64,000 nt of DNA from Acidobacteriota bacterium (GTDB taxonomy: Bacteria; Acidobacteriota; Terriglobia; Bryobacterales; Bryobacteraceae), in assembly GCA_017307505.1 (NCBI GenBank), contig JAFKEE010000024.1, positions 214,966 through 278,965 on the forward strand, read 5' to 3'. Every line of letters begins with the position of its first letter. Position 1 is the first letter of the stretch. The position numbers and the translations under genes were made by a program. This document shows positions 36,875-46,639 of this stretch, piece by piece. The notes under the pieces were generated by a model. The model did no database searches and was not told the origin of the DNA. It was given only the letters and a program-made list of their open reading frames with translations.

Positions 36875-39730
36875 GTGGCAAACGGCATTCCGTCCTTTCC
36901 CGTAAGTACCTACCGGCTGCAGTTGAATGATGGTCTTGTGTTCGATGACGTCACGCGTCTTGTGCCGTACTTCGCCGGATTGGGTGTGACCCATCTCTAT
37001 CTCTCGCCCATCTGGCGGGCCCGGCCGCACAGCCAGCACGGGTACGACATCTGCGACCTGGCCGAGATCAATCCGGAGCTTGGCGGAGAAGAGGGTTACA
37101 ACCGGCTGTGCGAGGCCGCGGCCGGCCATTCCATCGGGCTCGTTCTGGATTATGTGGCCAACCATATGTGCACCGACCCCCAGCACAATGCGGCCTGGCG
37201 GGACGTGCTCTGCAATGGCCCATCGTCGCCCTTCGCCGAATACTTCGACATCGACTGGCAACCCGTGAAGATCGAGCTGGAGAACAAGGTGCTACTGCCG
37301 ATCCTGGGCCATCAGTATGGCTCGGTTCTGGAGGCCGGCGAACTGCAGGTCGTCCATGAATGCGGTCAGTTTCACTTGAGGTACTGGGACAATAATCTGC
37401 CCCTGAACCCGCGCCAGTGCCGGCTGATCCTGCGGCACCGCGAAGAGGCATTGGACGAACTGCTGAAAGACGGGCCCGAACTCCAGCAGGAATTCCTCAG
37501 CATTCTGTTTCAGCTCGACCACCTGCCCTCTTACACCGATATCTCCTTGGACGCCCGCAATGACAGGGCTCGTGAGTTGACCATCGCCAGCCAGAGGCTC
37601 TTCCGGTTGTTGTCCCACTCAGCCGCGCTGCGGGACCATGTCGACCGCAACGTCCAGGAGTTCAACGGACGTCCGGGCGACCCGGCCAGCTTCGATCTCC
37701 TTCATAGTCTGCTCGAGCTACAGCCCTACCGGCTTTGCTATTGGCGCACTGCCCTGCATGAGATCAACTACCGCCGCTTCTTCGATATCAATGAACTGGC
37801 CGGCCTGCGCATGGAGTCGCCGCAGGTATTCGAGTCTGCACACACAAAGGTCGTTGACCTCTTCCGCACAGGCCGCGCGCACGGGCTCCGGCTTGATCAC
37901 ATCGACGGACTCTACGATCCCTCGGGCTATCTGCATGAACTCCGCAAAACCGTGGATACGGCCGAGCGCACCTGCTACATCGTGGTCGAGAAAATTCTGG
38001 CCTCGACGGAACGCCTCACCTCGGAATGGCCCGTTGACGGCACAACCGGCTACGAGTACCTGAACCAGCTCAACCGCCTGTTTGTCCGTCCGGAGAATCT
38101 GGAGTCCATTCGCCGCATTTACCACAGTTACTCGCGCCGCAGCACCGATTTCGAAGAGATCCGGTACGTCTCCAAACAGCAGATCATTTCGACATCCATG
38201 GTCAGCGAACTGAACGTGCTGGCGCATGAGCTGAACCGGATGTCGGAGCAGGATCGCCGCTACCGTGACTTCACCCTGGACAGCTTGCAGGAGGCGCTCC
38301 GGGAAGTTGTCGCCTGCTTCCCGGTCTATAGGACCTACATCAGCTCACGCGGTGTGGCGTACGCCGATAGAGTCGCGATCGACCAGGCCATTCGGGACGC
38401 CATCCGCCGCAACCCCGTCATGGAGTCCTCGATCTTCGCCTTCATCCGCGAGTGTGTTTGTCCGGACCCCTCGGAAACCGACGAGATCGTTCATGCCCGG
38501 CGCTTACGCTTTGCTCAGAAGTTCCAGCAGTACACGAGCCCCGTTCAGGCGAAGGGCATCGAGGATACGGCCTTCTACCGGTACTGTCCCCTGGCTTCCC
38601 TTAACGAGGTGGGTGGAGAGCCGGCCTCGCTGGGCGCGCCGCTGGACGACTTCCATGCGGCCAATGCGTACCGGCAGACCAGAAGCCCGCGGTCAATGAT
38701 CACCACATCCACACACGACACCAAACGAGGGGAGGATGCCCGCGTCCGCATCAGCGTGCTTTCTGAACTGCCGGATGAGTGGCGGAAGCAGTTGCGCAAC
38801 TGGTCCCGCAGTGTCGCAGCGGCTCGCACTCGCACCGGTGGCCAGGTGGCGCCCGACCGCAATGACGAATACCTCTTCTATCAGAGCCTTCTGGCCATCT
38901 GGCCCGCTTCCAAAGGCTGGGAGGATGAACGCCTCCACGACCGTATGCTTGCTTACATGTCCAAGGCGGTGAAGGAAGCCAAAACTCACACAAGCTGGAT
39001 CAATCCGTCCAACGAGTACGACGCGGCGTTAGCCCACTTCATACACACCCTCTTCCATGAACAGCACACATCAGCCTTCCGGGAGTCGTTTGCTGCGTTT
39101 GCCGATCGCATCACCTGCCTGGGCGCTCTGAATTCCCTCTCGCAACTTACCCTGAAGCTTGGGTCGCCTGGAGTGACTGACTTCTACCAGGGCACGGAGT
39201 TCTGGGACCTCACTCTGGTCGATCCGGACAATCGCACGCGGATCGACTTTGATTCCAGGCAGAAGTGGCTCGCCGGCTGGCAGCCCGAATACACTCGAGC
39301 CCTGGACGAGAACCGTGTCTTCGATTTTGCCCAGGTTGCCCCCAACATTGATTCCGGCGAGCTGAAGTCAGCGATTACGACAATCGGCCTCAACTTGCGC
39401 CGTGACAATCCGGATCTTGTGATTGACGGCTCGTATATCCCCCTGCACGCCAGCGGGCCGATCGCCGACCACTCGGTGGCGTTCGCACGCGTCAGGAATG
39501 GAAAGGTCCTGCTAGCCGCAGGCCTGCGCTGGATGGCGGATCTGCTGGGCGATGGACCGTATGCAACGGCGGCCGAGGGCTGGCACGAGACCGTGCTCCC
39601 TGTGCCGGAGGAACTGGCGGGTAGAAACATCGTCAACGTTCTGACAAACGAACGCTGGACCTGCGCCGGATCCATTCCGCTGCGTGCGCTCTTCGGGCGC
39701 CTGCCGGGGGCACTCATCACGCTGGCCTGA
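36875..39730 (+). CDS. treY: Malto-oligosyltrehalose synthase
   Basis: The product is 951 residues from the GTG at 36875. This start is chosen because AAGGAG lies 9 bases upstream and the chain then begins ANGIPSFPVSTYRLQLN, the family N-terminus; ATG 36854 would overlap treZ. GH13 landmarks are YLSPIWRARPHSQHGYDI, VLDYVANHM, LRLDHIDGLYDP with the nucleophile, YIVVEKILASTERL with the acid, and STHDTKRGEDARVR. TreY turns the reducing end of a maltodextrin into an alpha,alpha-1,1 linkage. With TreZ it makes trehalose from glycogen or starch breakdown products; the debranching enzyme TreX is not in the window. Confidence 0.95.
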   Translation: MANGIPSFPVSTYRLQLNDGLVFDDVTRLVPYFAGLGVTHLYLSPIWRARPHSQHGYDICDLAEINPELGGEEGYNRLCEAAAGHSIGLVLDYVANHMCTDPQHNAAWRDVLCNGPSSPFAEYFDIDWQPVKIELENKVLLPILGHQYGSVLEAGELQVVHECGQFHLRYWDNNLPLNPRQCRLILRHREEALDELLKDGPELQQEFLSILFQLDHLPSYTDISLDARNDRARELTIASQRLFRLLSHSAALRDHVDRNVQEFNGRPGDPASFDLLHSLLELQPYRLCYWRTALHEINYRRFFDINELAGLRMESPQVFESAHTKVVDLFRTGRAHGLRLDHIDGLYDPSGYLHELRKTVDTAERTCYIVVEKILASTERLTSEWPVDGTTGYEYLNQLNRLFVRPENLESIRRIYHSYSRRSTDFEEIRYVSKQQIISTSMVSELNVLAHELNRMSEQDRRYRDFTLDSLQEALREVVACFPVYRTYISSRGVAYADRVAIDQAIRDAIRRNPVMESSIFAFIRECVCPDPSETDEIVHARRLRFAQKFQQYTSPVQAKGIEDTAFYRYCPLASLNEVGGEPASLGAPLDDFHAANAYRQTRSPRSMITTSTHDTKRGEDARVRISVLSELPDEWRKQLRNWSRSVAAARTRTGGQVAPDRNDEYLFYQSLLAIWPASKGWEDERLHDRMLAYMSKAVKEAKTHTSWINPSNEYDAALAHFIHTLFHEQHTSAFRESFAAFADRITCLGALNSLSQLTLKLGSPGVTDFYQGTEFWDLTLVDPDNRTRIDFDSRQKWLAGWQPEYTRALDENRVFDFAQVAPNIDSGELKSAITTIGLNLRRDNPDLVIDGSYIPLHASGPIADHSVAFARVRNGKVLLAAGLRWMADLLGDGPYATAAEGWHETVLPVPEELAGRNIVNVLTNERWTCAGSIPLRALFGRLPGALITLA

Positions 39731-39827
39731 TTGCGCCCCGGCCCCAATTTCACAAAACCAAAAATTGTTTCGCGGATACCGCACCCGCCGTGATCCCTTC
39801 TCCCGGGTCACCGCGCGTTCTGTGTGT

Positions 39828-41612
39828 ATGCGGAAGATCATCTTATTCTTTGCCTTCGCGGCAACGCTGGCTGCGCAATCCCCCTCGGAAGATAAGCGTC
39901 TTGTCTTCTCTACGTTCAATGGAGGCGACCGGTACGACGACGCGACAGCGGTGGCTGTCGGTCCCAACGGCTTCATCTATGTTGCCGGCGAAAGCGAATC
40001 CCGGGATATCCCCGTGACGCCGGTCGGGGGTAAACCGCTGTCCTCGGCCGTATTCAAGGCCTATCTCACGAAGTACAGCGCAGAAGGCAAGGAAGTGCTC
40101 TGGCGTGCCCAGATCGGCGGTTCCTCCAACACCGTCGCTCATGCTGTTGTGCTCGACAACGACGGCAACATCTATGTGGCCGGCACCACCGGAGCTCGCG
40201 ATCTTCCGCTGCTCCACCCCATCCAGGACAAACAGGGAGGCCTGAACATCTGCTTCCTGATGAAGTTCGATCCAGACGGGAACCTGCTGTTCTCCACTTA
40301 TTTCGGTGGCGAGCGGAATGAGGAAGGACTCGCCCTGGCGCTCGATTCCGTCGGGAACATCTATCTCGCCGGCCGAGCCTCATCCTCCCAGTTGCCGGTA
40401 AAGAATGCCCTCCAGGCGCAGATCTCCGGTGGCGGCCAGGATGCCTTCATTGCCAAGATCACACCCGACTTCCAACTCGCCTATGCCACCTATCTGGGCG
40501 GCAACAGCGGTACCGACAATATCTACGCCATCGCGGTCGGTCCGGATGACTCTCTCTACGTGGCTGGTGAAACCATGTCTACCGGCATGGCCACCGAGGG
40601 CGCTTACATCACCCAGCCCCAGAGCTATTCCAGCTTCGTCGCCCGCGTGAAGCCTGAGGGCGACGGGCTGATGTACTTCACTTACGTCGGCTGGAAGGGT
40701 GGCTACACGAAGATTCAGGGCCTGACCGTGGACCGCGATGGACGCGCCTACGTGGTCGGCCACACCTCCTCCAAGCAGTTGCCTACCTCTGAGAACGCAC
40801 TGCAAACAACCTTCGGCGGTGGTTTCCGCGACGCATTTCTCCTACGCCTAAGCGTCGACGGGACCGCCGCCGAATACCTCACCTACCTGGGCGGCAGCTC
40901 CTCCGGGCCCACCGATCCCGACGAGACCGCTACTGCCGTGAAGATCGATGCCAGGGGCTATGTGTATGTCACCGGCTACACGAATTCGCCGGACTTCCCG
41001 GGCTTCCGCGCCCTGCAGGCGAACCACGCCGGCAAGTTCGATGCCTTCCTGCTGCGCCTGGATGTAGACCAGAAACAGTTGATCTCTTCCACGTTCTGGG
41101 GCGGCGTCGAGAACGACGAATCGCTGGCGCTCACGCTGGGCCCCGGAGAGGCAGCCACCATCGCCGGCATCACATATTCTTCTGATCTGCCTCTGTCGGC
41201 CAATGCCCTGCAGACCAAGCTCGCCAGCGGCAACGACGCCTTCGTCTGCCAGATCTGCGATCCCTGGTTGGGCATCTGGTTCGGCGACCTCTCCGAGGCA
41301 CGCTTCACCTACGTATTGGGCGGCGAAGTGCCTGCACCCATTAATTCCGTGGTCTACGCCGGGTGTCCTCAGGCCTTTCCCGCCGAAGGCCCCGAGAGCA
41401 CTGAGCCCTGGCTGATTCTCGAGAAAGACGGCAGCACAGTCCCGATGAAGCTCAAGCTCAGCGTCAACCCGGACGGCCTGACACCGGGTGAATACAAGAC
41501 GGTCATCAAGGTTACTGTCAACGATGCATTCCACCCGGTGCTCGAGATCCCGGTCACCCTCGTCGTGCAGGAACCGCCTGTGGTCGTCGAAGATCCGGCG
41601 CCGGCGAACTAA
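39828..41612 (+). CDS. Secreted SBBP-repeat beta-propeller protein
   Basis: The product is 594 residues from the ATG at 39828, which gives a signal peptide (MRKIILFFAFAATLAAQ); the open frame upstream to 39684 is not used. The body is a series of about seven to nine repeats of the pattern GG...D...A..VD..GN.YVAG.T.S.dlP, for example NDGNIYVAGTTGARDLPL and DARGYVYVTGYTNSPDFPG (SBBP, the beta-propeller repeat). The C-terminal about 100 residues are an Ig-like strand-rich domain ending in a Pro/Val tail. Such proteins are exported and common in Solibacter-like bacteria; the ligand is not known. No strong ribosome site is seen. Confidence 0.88.
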   Translation: MRKIILFFAFAATLAAQSPSEDKRLVFSTFNGGDRYDDATAVAVGPNGFIYVAGESESRDIPVTPVGGKPLSSAVFKAYLTKYSAEGKEVLWRAQIGGSSNTVAHAVVLDNDGNIYVAGTTGARDLPLLHPIQDKQGGLNICFLMKFDPDGNLLFSTYFGGERNEEGLALALDSVGNIYLAGRASSSQLPVKNALQAQISGGGQDAFIAKITPDFQLAYATYLGGNSGTDNIYAIAVGPDDSLYVAGETMSTGMATEGAYITQPQSYSSFVARVKPEGDGLMYFTYVGWKGGYTKIQGLTVDRDGRAYVVGHTSSKQLPTSENALQTTFGGGFRDAFLLRLSVDGTAAEYLTYLGGSSSGPTDPDETATAVKIDARGYVYVTGYTNSPDFPGFRALQANHAGKFDAFLLRLDVDQKQLISSTFWGGVENDESLALTLGPGEAATIAGITYSSDLPLSANALQTKLASGNDAFVCQICDPWLGIWFGDLSEARFTYVLGGEVPAPINSVVYAGCPQAFPAEGPESTEPWLILEKDGSTVPMKLKLSVNPDGLTPGEYKTVIKVTVNDAFHPVLEIPVTLVVQEPPVVVEDPAPAN

Positions 41613-41625
41613 CCGGCCCCGGGGT

Positions 41626-41647
41626 AGGAGGCGCGCCGGCGCCTCCT
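41626..41647. other. Perfect GC hairpin between SBBP gene and DUF885 gene
   Basis: A 9-base perfect stem (AGGAGGCGC with GCGCCTCCT) has a 4-base loop and starts 14 bases after the SBBP stop. There is no T-tract, so it is either a weak or factor-dependent terminator element or an mRNA 3' stabiliser. Confidence 0.6.
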
Positions 41648-41651
41648 GGCC

Positions 41652-41688
41652 GCAACAGGCGTGACGGTTATCTCCTCACGCCTGTTGC
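41652..41688. promoter_or_regulatory. Long perfect inverted repeat just upstream of DUF885 gene
   Basis: A 13-base perfect stem (41652-41664 with 41676-41688, arm GCAACAGGCGTGA) surrounds an 11-base loop. It ends only 12 bases before the ATG at 41701 and lies in the place of a ribosome site. It could be an operator for a dimeric regulator, an RNA hairpin that limits translation, or a second terminator arm. The sequence alone does not decide. Confidence 0.5.
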
Positions 41689-41700
41689 TAACCTGAAATC

Positions 41701-43431
41701 ATGCGATTCGCCTCCGCGGGTGCGGCCTCCCTCCTCACCCTTTCCCTGCTGCTCAGCGCGTGTGCCTCCAAGCCGGAACCCCCCAAAGTCAGCGCCTTTG
41801 TCGATTCCTATTACGATGCCCTCTTCACCTGGAGCCCTTCCTTCGGGACGAGTGTCGGATTCCATCAGTACGACAAACAACTGGAAGATCGCTCCGCGGC
41901 CGCCTATCAGCGGCGCATCGCCACTCTGAAGGAGCAGTTGAAACAGGCGGAAACTCTCCAGGCAGCCAAGCCTGCGGAGCAGGATCAGATCGACCTCACG
42001 ATGATCCACAACGCGATCCGGGCCGAGTTGCTCGACCTCGAAACCCTCCAGACCTGGCGGCACAACCCCATCGACTATGTCGCCTCACCCGGCGGCGCCG
42101 TCGATCTGCTCATGAAGCGCAACTTCGCACCCGCGAAAGAGCGACTGGCCGGTGTCACGGCCCGACTGGCCGCCGCGCCCGCCCTGATCGCCGCAATGAA
42201 GGCGAATGTCGACAACCCTCCAAAGGAGTTCACTGACCTCGCGATCCGCGTGGCCGGCGGCTCCATCGGTTTCCTCGAGAAGGAAGTCGCCGTCTGGGCC
42301 AAGGAAGCAGCCGGCGGAGACGCACAGGCCCTGGAGGACTTCCAGAAAGCCGATGCGGCCGTCGTGGCAGCCATGAAAGATGCCGCGGCCTGGCTGAAGA
42401 CAGACTTGCTGCCACGTTCGAAGGGCTCCTATGCGATCGGCGCTGAGAACTTCTCGAAGAAACTGCTGTACGAAGAGATGGTCGATCTGCCGCTCGACCG
42501 GGTGCTGGCCGTTGGCCAGGCAAATCTTGAGAAGGACTACAAGGACTTCGTCGAAACCGCCCGAAAGATCAACCCTAAGCTCTCCCCGGCCGACGTGATG
42601 AAGTCGCTGGAGAATGAGCATCCCACCGATACCGATCTCCTGCCGGCTGCCCGCCGTACCATCGAGGGCACGCGCTCCTTCCTCATCGACCACAAGATCG
42701 TCACTGTGCCTTCAGAAGTTCGCCCGCGCATCGAGGAGACTCCGGTGTACGCCCGGGTCGGCAGCTTTGCCTCGATGGACACGCCGGGTCCCTATGAAGA
42801 AAAAGCCACCGAGGCTTTCTACTACGTCACGCCGCCGGAGAAGGACTGGGACGCCAAACACAAGGAAGAGCACCTGCGCCTCTACAACAAGTACGTGATG
42901 CAGATGATCACGATTCATGAGGCGTTCCCCGGCCACTACCTGCAGTTTCTCTATGGCAAGCAGTTCCCCACCAAGACCCGCAAACTCGCCGGAGCTGCCT
43001 CGAACGCCGAAGGCTGGGCGCACTATGCCGAACAGATGATGCTGGAACAGGGCTACGGCGAGGGCGACCCCAAGATCCACCTCGCGCAGCTCTCGGAAGC
43101 GCTGCTGCGCGACTGCCGCTACATCACCGGCATCAAACTCCACACCGAAGGCTGGACTGTCGAGCAGGGGCAGAAGCTCTTCGTCGAAAAGGGCTTCCAG
43201 CAACCGGCCAACGGGTTTGAGGAGGCGCGCCGCGGCGCTTACAACCCGACGTACCTCTACTACACGCTCGGCAAGCTCATGATCTACAAACTGCGGGCCG
43301 ACTACCAGCAGGCGAAGGGATCCGCCTACAGCCTGCAGGGCTTCCACGACGAGTTTGTGAAGCAGGGCCCGCTGCCGCTCAAGCTGATGCGGCAGATCCT
43401 CCTGCCGGGCAACACGGCTCCGCTACTCTAA
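41701..43431 (+). CDS. DUF885-family lipoprotein, putative zinc metallopeptidase
   Basis: The product is 576 residues. The N-terminus is a lipoprotein signal with lipobox LLSAC (Cys21), so the protein is anchored to a membrane on the outside. The DUF885 landmarks are VSSF-like opening FVDSYYDALFTWSPSFGTSVGF, the HEAFPGHYLQF motif (residues 406-412 carry HEAFPGH, likely zinc ligands and catalytic Glu), EGWAHYAEQMMLEQGYG and RRGAYNPTYLYYTLGKL. Members are thought to be peptidases of the periplasm or cell surface. No good ribosome site is seen because a long hairpin occupies the leader. It is convergent with the ADOP permease gene, 6 bases apart. Confidence 0.9.
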   Translation: MRFASAGAASLLTLSLLLSACASKPEPPKVSAFVDSYYDALFTWSPSFGTSVGFHQYDKQLEDRSAAAYQRRIATLKEQLKQAETLQAAKPAEQDQIDLTMIHNAIRAELLDLETLQTWRHNPIDYVASPGGAVDLLMKRNFAPAKERLAGVTARLAAAPALIAAMKANVDNPPKEFTDLAIRVAGGSIGFLEKEVAVWAKEAAGGDAQALEDFQKADAAVVAAMKDAAAWLKTDLLPRSKGSYAIGAENFSKKLLYEEMVDLPLDRVLAVGQANLEKDYKDFVETARKINPKLSPADVMKSLENEHPTDTDLLPAARRTIEGTRSFLIDHKIVTVPSEVRPRIEETPVYARVGSFASMDTPGPYEEKATEAFYYVTPPEKDWDAKHKEEHLRLYNKYVMQMITIHEAFPGHYLQFLYGKQFPTKTRKLAGAASNAEGWAHYAEQMMLEQGYGEGDPKIHLAQLSEALLRDCRYITGIKLHTEGWTVEQGQKLFVEKGFQQPANGFEEARRGAYNPTYLYYTLGKLMIYKLRADYQQAKGSAYSLQGFHDEFVKQGPLPLKLMRQILLPGNTAPLL

Positions 43432-43437
43432 GCCGCC

Positions 43438-45831
43438 TCAATCGCCGCGCAACGCGCTCATCGGTTCAATCCGCAGGGCGCGTAGCGCGGGCAGCAGCAT
43501 CGCCAGCAACGAAACTCCGGCCAGCACCAGCGGCACAGTGACAAAAGTCCCGGCGTCATGCGCCTGCACCCCGTAAAGCAGGCTCTGCACCGTTTGGGCC
43601 ATCGCCAGGCTCAGGGCAACACCCGCGGCCAGGCCCACTCCGGTCGGCAGAATCCCTTGACGGAACACCAGCGACAGGACATGACCGCGCTGGGCGCCCA
43701 GGGCCATGCGGAGCCCGATCTCCGGGGTCCGCTCCACCACGCCTTGTGCGATGACGCCAGCCAGTCCGACCCCTGTCAACAGCAGCGCCAGCGTGGCGAA
43801 GACCCCCGCCAGAACCATCTGGAGCTTCGGCCCCGCTACCGCCTTGGAAAGCACCTCCTCCATCAGCTGGACATGCGACACGGCCAGGCTCGCATCTATG
43901 GAACGGATCTCCGCGCGTACCAGCGTCGCGAGCACACCTGGCTCCATCGCCGTCCTCACCACCAGGTCGCGCACCATCGGGGCGGCCTGCAGGGGGTTGT
44001 ACATCACGGGACGGGCCGGCTCGTCGATGTTGTACTCGCGCACGTCAGCCACCACGCCGACGATCCGGCACTTCGCATCCTGGTTGCTGTCGACGAACGT
44101 GCTGTCCAGCGCGGAACGGCCCGGGAAGAAGCGCTTCGCAAACGTCTCGTTCACCATCACGCCATAGATCGGACCCTTCGTATCGCGCGGCTCCATCATC
44201 CGGCCCTCCACCAGCCTCATTCGCATCGTCGGGAAGTAAGACGGAGTCACATAGCGGTGCGGCACGACGATCTCCTGCCCGCGAGGCGGCGCAGGGCGTC
44301 CATCGAAGGTCACCATGCTCGCTCCGCCGGCCATGCTCGTCGGGACTCGATAGGTCCAACCGGCGTCGATCACCCCGGGAATCGCCTTGATCTTCTCCAG
44401 CGACGCCTGGTAGAAAGCGATGCGCTGTTCGTCCTTCTCGTAAGCCCGGTCCGGCAGCACCAGCCGCATCGTGACGACACCTTCCGGATCGAAACCCAAT
44501 TCCTGCCGCTGAAGCTTCAGAAAGCTATGCAGAAATAGCCCGGCGCCCGTCAACATCAGGACGGAGAGTGTAACCTCGGCGCCCACCAGCAGTTGCCGCA
44601 TGCCGGCACGCCCGCCCACCTGGTTCCGGCTGCCCTGGCGCAGGGAATCCGCTTCTGCGGTGCGCCACGCTAGCAGGCCCGGCGCCATCCCTGACAGAAC
44701 CGCGGTCAGCGCCGCCGCCAGCATCGAGAAGCCCAGTACCACTGGATTCAACTCGATCTCCTTGGCTCCATACAGCGCTTCCGGCAACAACCGCGATACC
44801 CCCTCCTTCGTCCAGGCCGCCAGGGCCAATCCCAGCAGGCACGCCATGGCCGCCAACAGCGAGCTCTCCACCAACTGCAGCCTCAGCAGCTTCATTCGCC
44901 CGGCGCCCAACGCAGCCCGTACCGCGAACTCACGCTGCCGGGCCGATGCCCGCGCCACCAGCAACCCTGCTACATTCGCGCACGCGATCAGCAGCAGGAA
45001 TCCGACGATCCCCAGCAGCGCCAGCAGCATCGGCTTCTGCCGCCCGCTGAGCGTCTGACGCAGGCTGGTCACCACCGCGCCCACCTGCGAATTCGAATCC
45101 GGATACTGCCGCTCCAGCCGCTTCGCAATGCCGTTCATCTCGGCCTGCGCCTGCTGCAACGTCGCGCCCGGCTTCAGCTTCGCCATCACCTGGAGGAAGT
45201 GGGAATTCCGCCGAGCCCGGTCCTCCGGGCTGAACGCCATCGGCGTCCAGATATCCGCTTCATAGCCCGCTACGCGGAACGTCGGTGGCATGACTCCGAC
45301 GACTGTCATCGGAGCGCCATCCAGCGACAACGTCTTCCCCACCAGCGAAGCGTCGCTGCCGAAGCGATCGCGCCACAAGGCATAACTCACGATCGCCACC
45401 CCGGGCGCTCCGGCCCGGTCATCCGCCTCCGTAAACACCCGCCCCAGCCTCGGTTTCACACCCAGGAGCGGGAACAACTCCGGCGTTGTCTTCACGCCCT
45501 CGATACGGACCGCTTCCCCTTCTCCCGTCAACGTAAAGGCCCAGCGGCGGAAAGCCGTCATGTCCTGCAGCGTCTGCGACTGCGCCTTCCAGTCGTAATA
45601 GTTCGCCGGGGCCGGAGTGTTCTCTGGGAACCCCATGGCCGAGGTCTCTTCCCACACATGGACAATCCGATTCGCCTCCGGGTACGGCAGCGGGCGCAGC
45701 AGTGCGGAATGCACCACGCTGAACATCGCCGTCGAAGCCCCGATCCCCAAGCCCAGGGTCAGCACCGCCACAAGAGTGAAGCCGAGGCTCTTGCGAAGAG
45801 AACGAAAAGCGAAGATGAAGTCGGGAAACAT
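43438..45831 (-). CDS. ADOP-type duplicated orphan ABC permease (MacB/FtsX)
   Basis: The product is 797 residues and holds two MacB-like permease units in tandem, each with a periplasmic core domain and FtsX-type helices. The first unit has FTLVAVLTLGLGIGASTAMFS (about 15-35) and the helices LLALLGIVGFLLLIACANVAGLL in parts. The second begins LLVGAEVTLSVLMLTGAGLF (about 415) and ends RTPEIGLRMALGAQRGHVLSLV. The C-terminus PALRALRIEPMSALRGD is the family ending. Such orphan permeases, without a linked ATPase, are a hallmark of Acidobacteria. No ATP-binding gene is adjacent here. The transported substrate is unknown. Confidence 0.92.
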   Translation of the reverse strand: MFPDFIFAFRSLRKSLGFTLVAVLTLGLGIGASTAMFSVVHSALLRPLPYPEANRIVHVWEETSAMGFPENTPAPANYYDWKAQSQTLQDMTAFRRWAFTLTGEGEAVRIEGVKTTPELFPLLGVKPRLGRVFTEADDRAGAPGVAIVSYALWRDRFGSDASLVGKTLSLDGAPMTVVGVMPPTFRVAGYEADIWTPMAFSPEDRARRNSHFLQVMAKLKPGATLQQAQAEMNGIAKRLERQYPDSNSQVGAVVTSLRQTLSGRQKPMLLALLGIVGFLLLIACANVAGLLVARASARQREFAVRAALGAGRMKLLRLQLVESSLLAAMACLLGLALAAWTKEGVSRLLPEALYGAKEIELNPVVLGFSMLAAALTAVLSGMAPGLLAWRTAEADSLRQGSRNQVGGRAGMRQLLVGAEVTLSVLMLTGAGLFLHSFLKLQRQELGFDPEGVVTMRLVLPDRAYEKDEQRIAFYQASLEKIKAIPGVIDAGWTYRVPTSMAGGASMVTFDGRPAPPRGQEIVVPHRYVTPSYFPTMRMRLVEGRMMEPRDTKGPIYGVMVNETFAKRFFPGRSALDSTFVDSNQDAKCRIVGVVADVREYNIDEPARPVMYNPLQAAPMVRDLVVRTAMEPGVLATLVRAEIRSIDASLAVSHVQLMEEVLSKAVAGPKLQMVLAGVFATLALLLTGVGLAGVIAQGVVERTPEIGLRMALGAQRGHVLSLVFRQGILPTGVGLAAGVALSLAMAQTVQSLLYGVQAHDAGTFVTVPLVLAGVSLLAMLLPALRALRIEPMSALRGD

Positions 45832-45942
45832 CGCGCGTATGTCATCGCACCCACAGAGCCAAAGCCAACCCCCGTCGGATCAATGTCTTGACGTTGACCC
45901 TCTGTGTCGGCGCTGTTCGCTGGTGGGACGCCGTGTCCGCCC

Positions 45943-46629
45943 CTAAAACAGCCGCTGCAGGTCTGAGAACCGCTCCACGATTTCCAGCCGTCCCGGCCCA
46001 GGTGACCGCAATTCCTGCCGCTCCAGGGTCCACGTCCGCTCGTGCGGCACGAATACGGCATTCAGCCCAGCCTCCAGCGCCGGATTGATGTCGGACTTCG
46101 GAGAGTTCCCAATCATCCACGTAATCGCTGGATCCAGGCCCCGCTCGGCCACCAGTCGCTGGTAGGACGCCCGGTCTTTCTCCTTCACGATGGCCGTGTG
46201 CTCGAACCAGACACCCACGCCGGACCGGTCGATCTTGAGCTTCTGCTCCTCTTCGTGGCCCTTCGTGCAGATGGTCAATGCGTGCCTTTCGGCCAGGTAG
46301 GCCAATGTCTCGGCCACACCCTCCATCAGTTCCACCGGTTGCTCGAGAATTCTCAGCGCGAAGCCTTTCACTGTCTCCAGGTCCTCAGGTTGGATTGCCC
46401 GGCCGGCCAGGCGCCGGTAGCACTCCTGCAGGTTCCGGCCGAAGTTCAACGACCCATACCCATGTACCTTGCTATTCGCCAGTTCGATCTCGTCCAGGAT
46501 GCTGCGTACCTCATCAGCGGTCAGAGTGGAATGCTCCAGGAACGCCACAAACTGCTCGAAAGCTTCTTCGAAATAGATGTTGTTCTCCCATAGCGTATCG
46601 TCGGCGTCGATTAGCAGATTCAGGCGCAT
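45943..46629 (-). CDS. HAD-superfamily phosphatase
   Basis: The product is 228 residues. Motif I is LLIDADDTLWENN (D8-x-D10-x-T12), with Asp8 as the presumed nucleophile and Asp10 as the acid. The helical cap spans about 20-90. Motif II is TICTKGHEE and motif IV is GNSPKSDINPALEAGL, as in small-molecule phosphatases such as YjjG/Gph-like enzymes. It is cytoplasmic and the substrate is unknown. It lies 10 bases downstream of the LON-domain gene on the same strand, so both are probably in one transcript. Confidence 0.9.
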   Translation of the reverse strand: MRLNLLIDADDTLWENNIYFEEAFEQFVAFLEHSTLTADEVRSILDEIELANSKVHGYGSLNFGRNLQECYRRLAGRAIQPEDLETVKGFALRILEQPVELMEGVAETLAYLAERHALTICTKGHEEEQKLKIDRSGVGVWFEHTAIVKEKDRASYQRLVAERGLDPAITWMIGNSPKSDINPALEAGLNAVFVPHERTWTLERQELRSPGPGRLEIVERFSDLQRLF

Positions 46630-46639
46630 GCGTGGCGAT

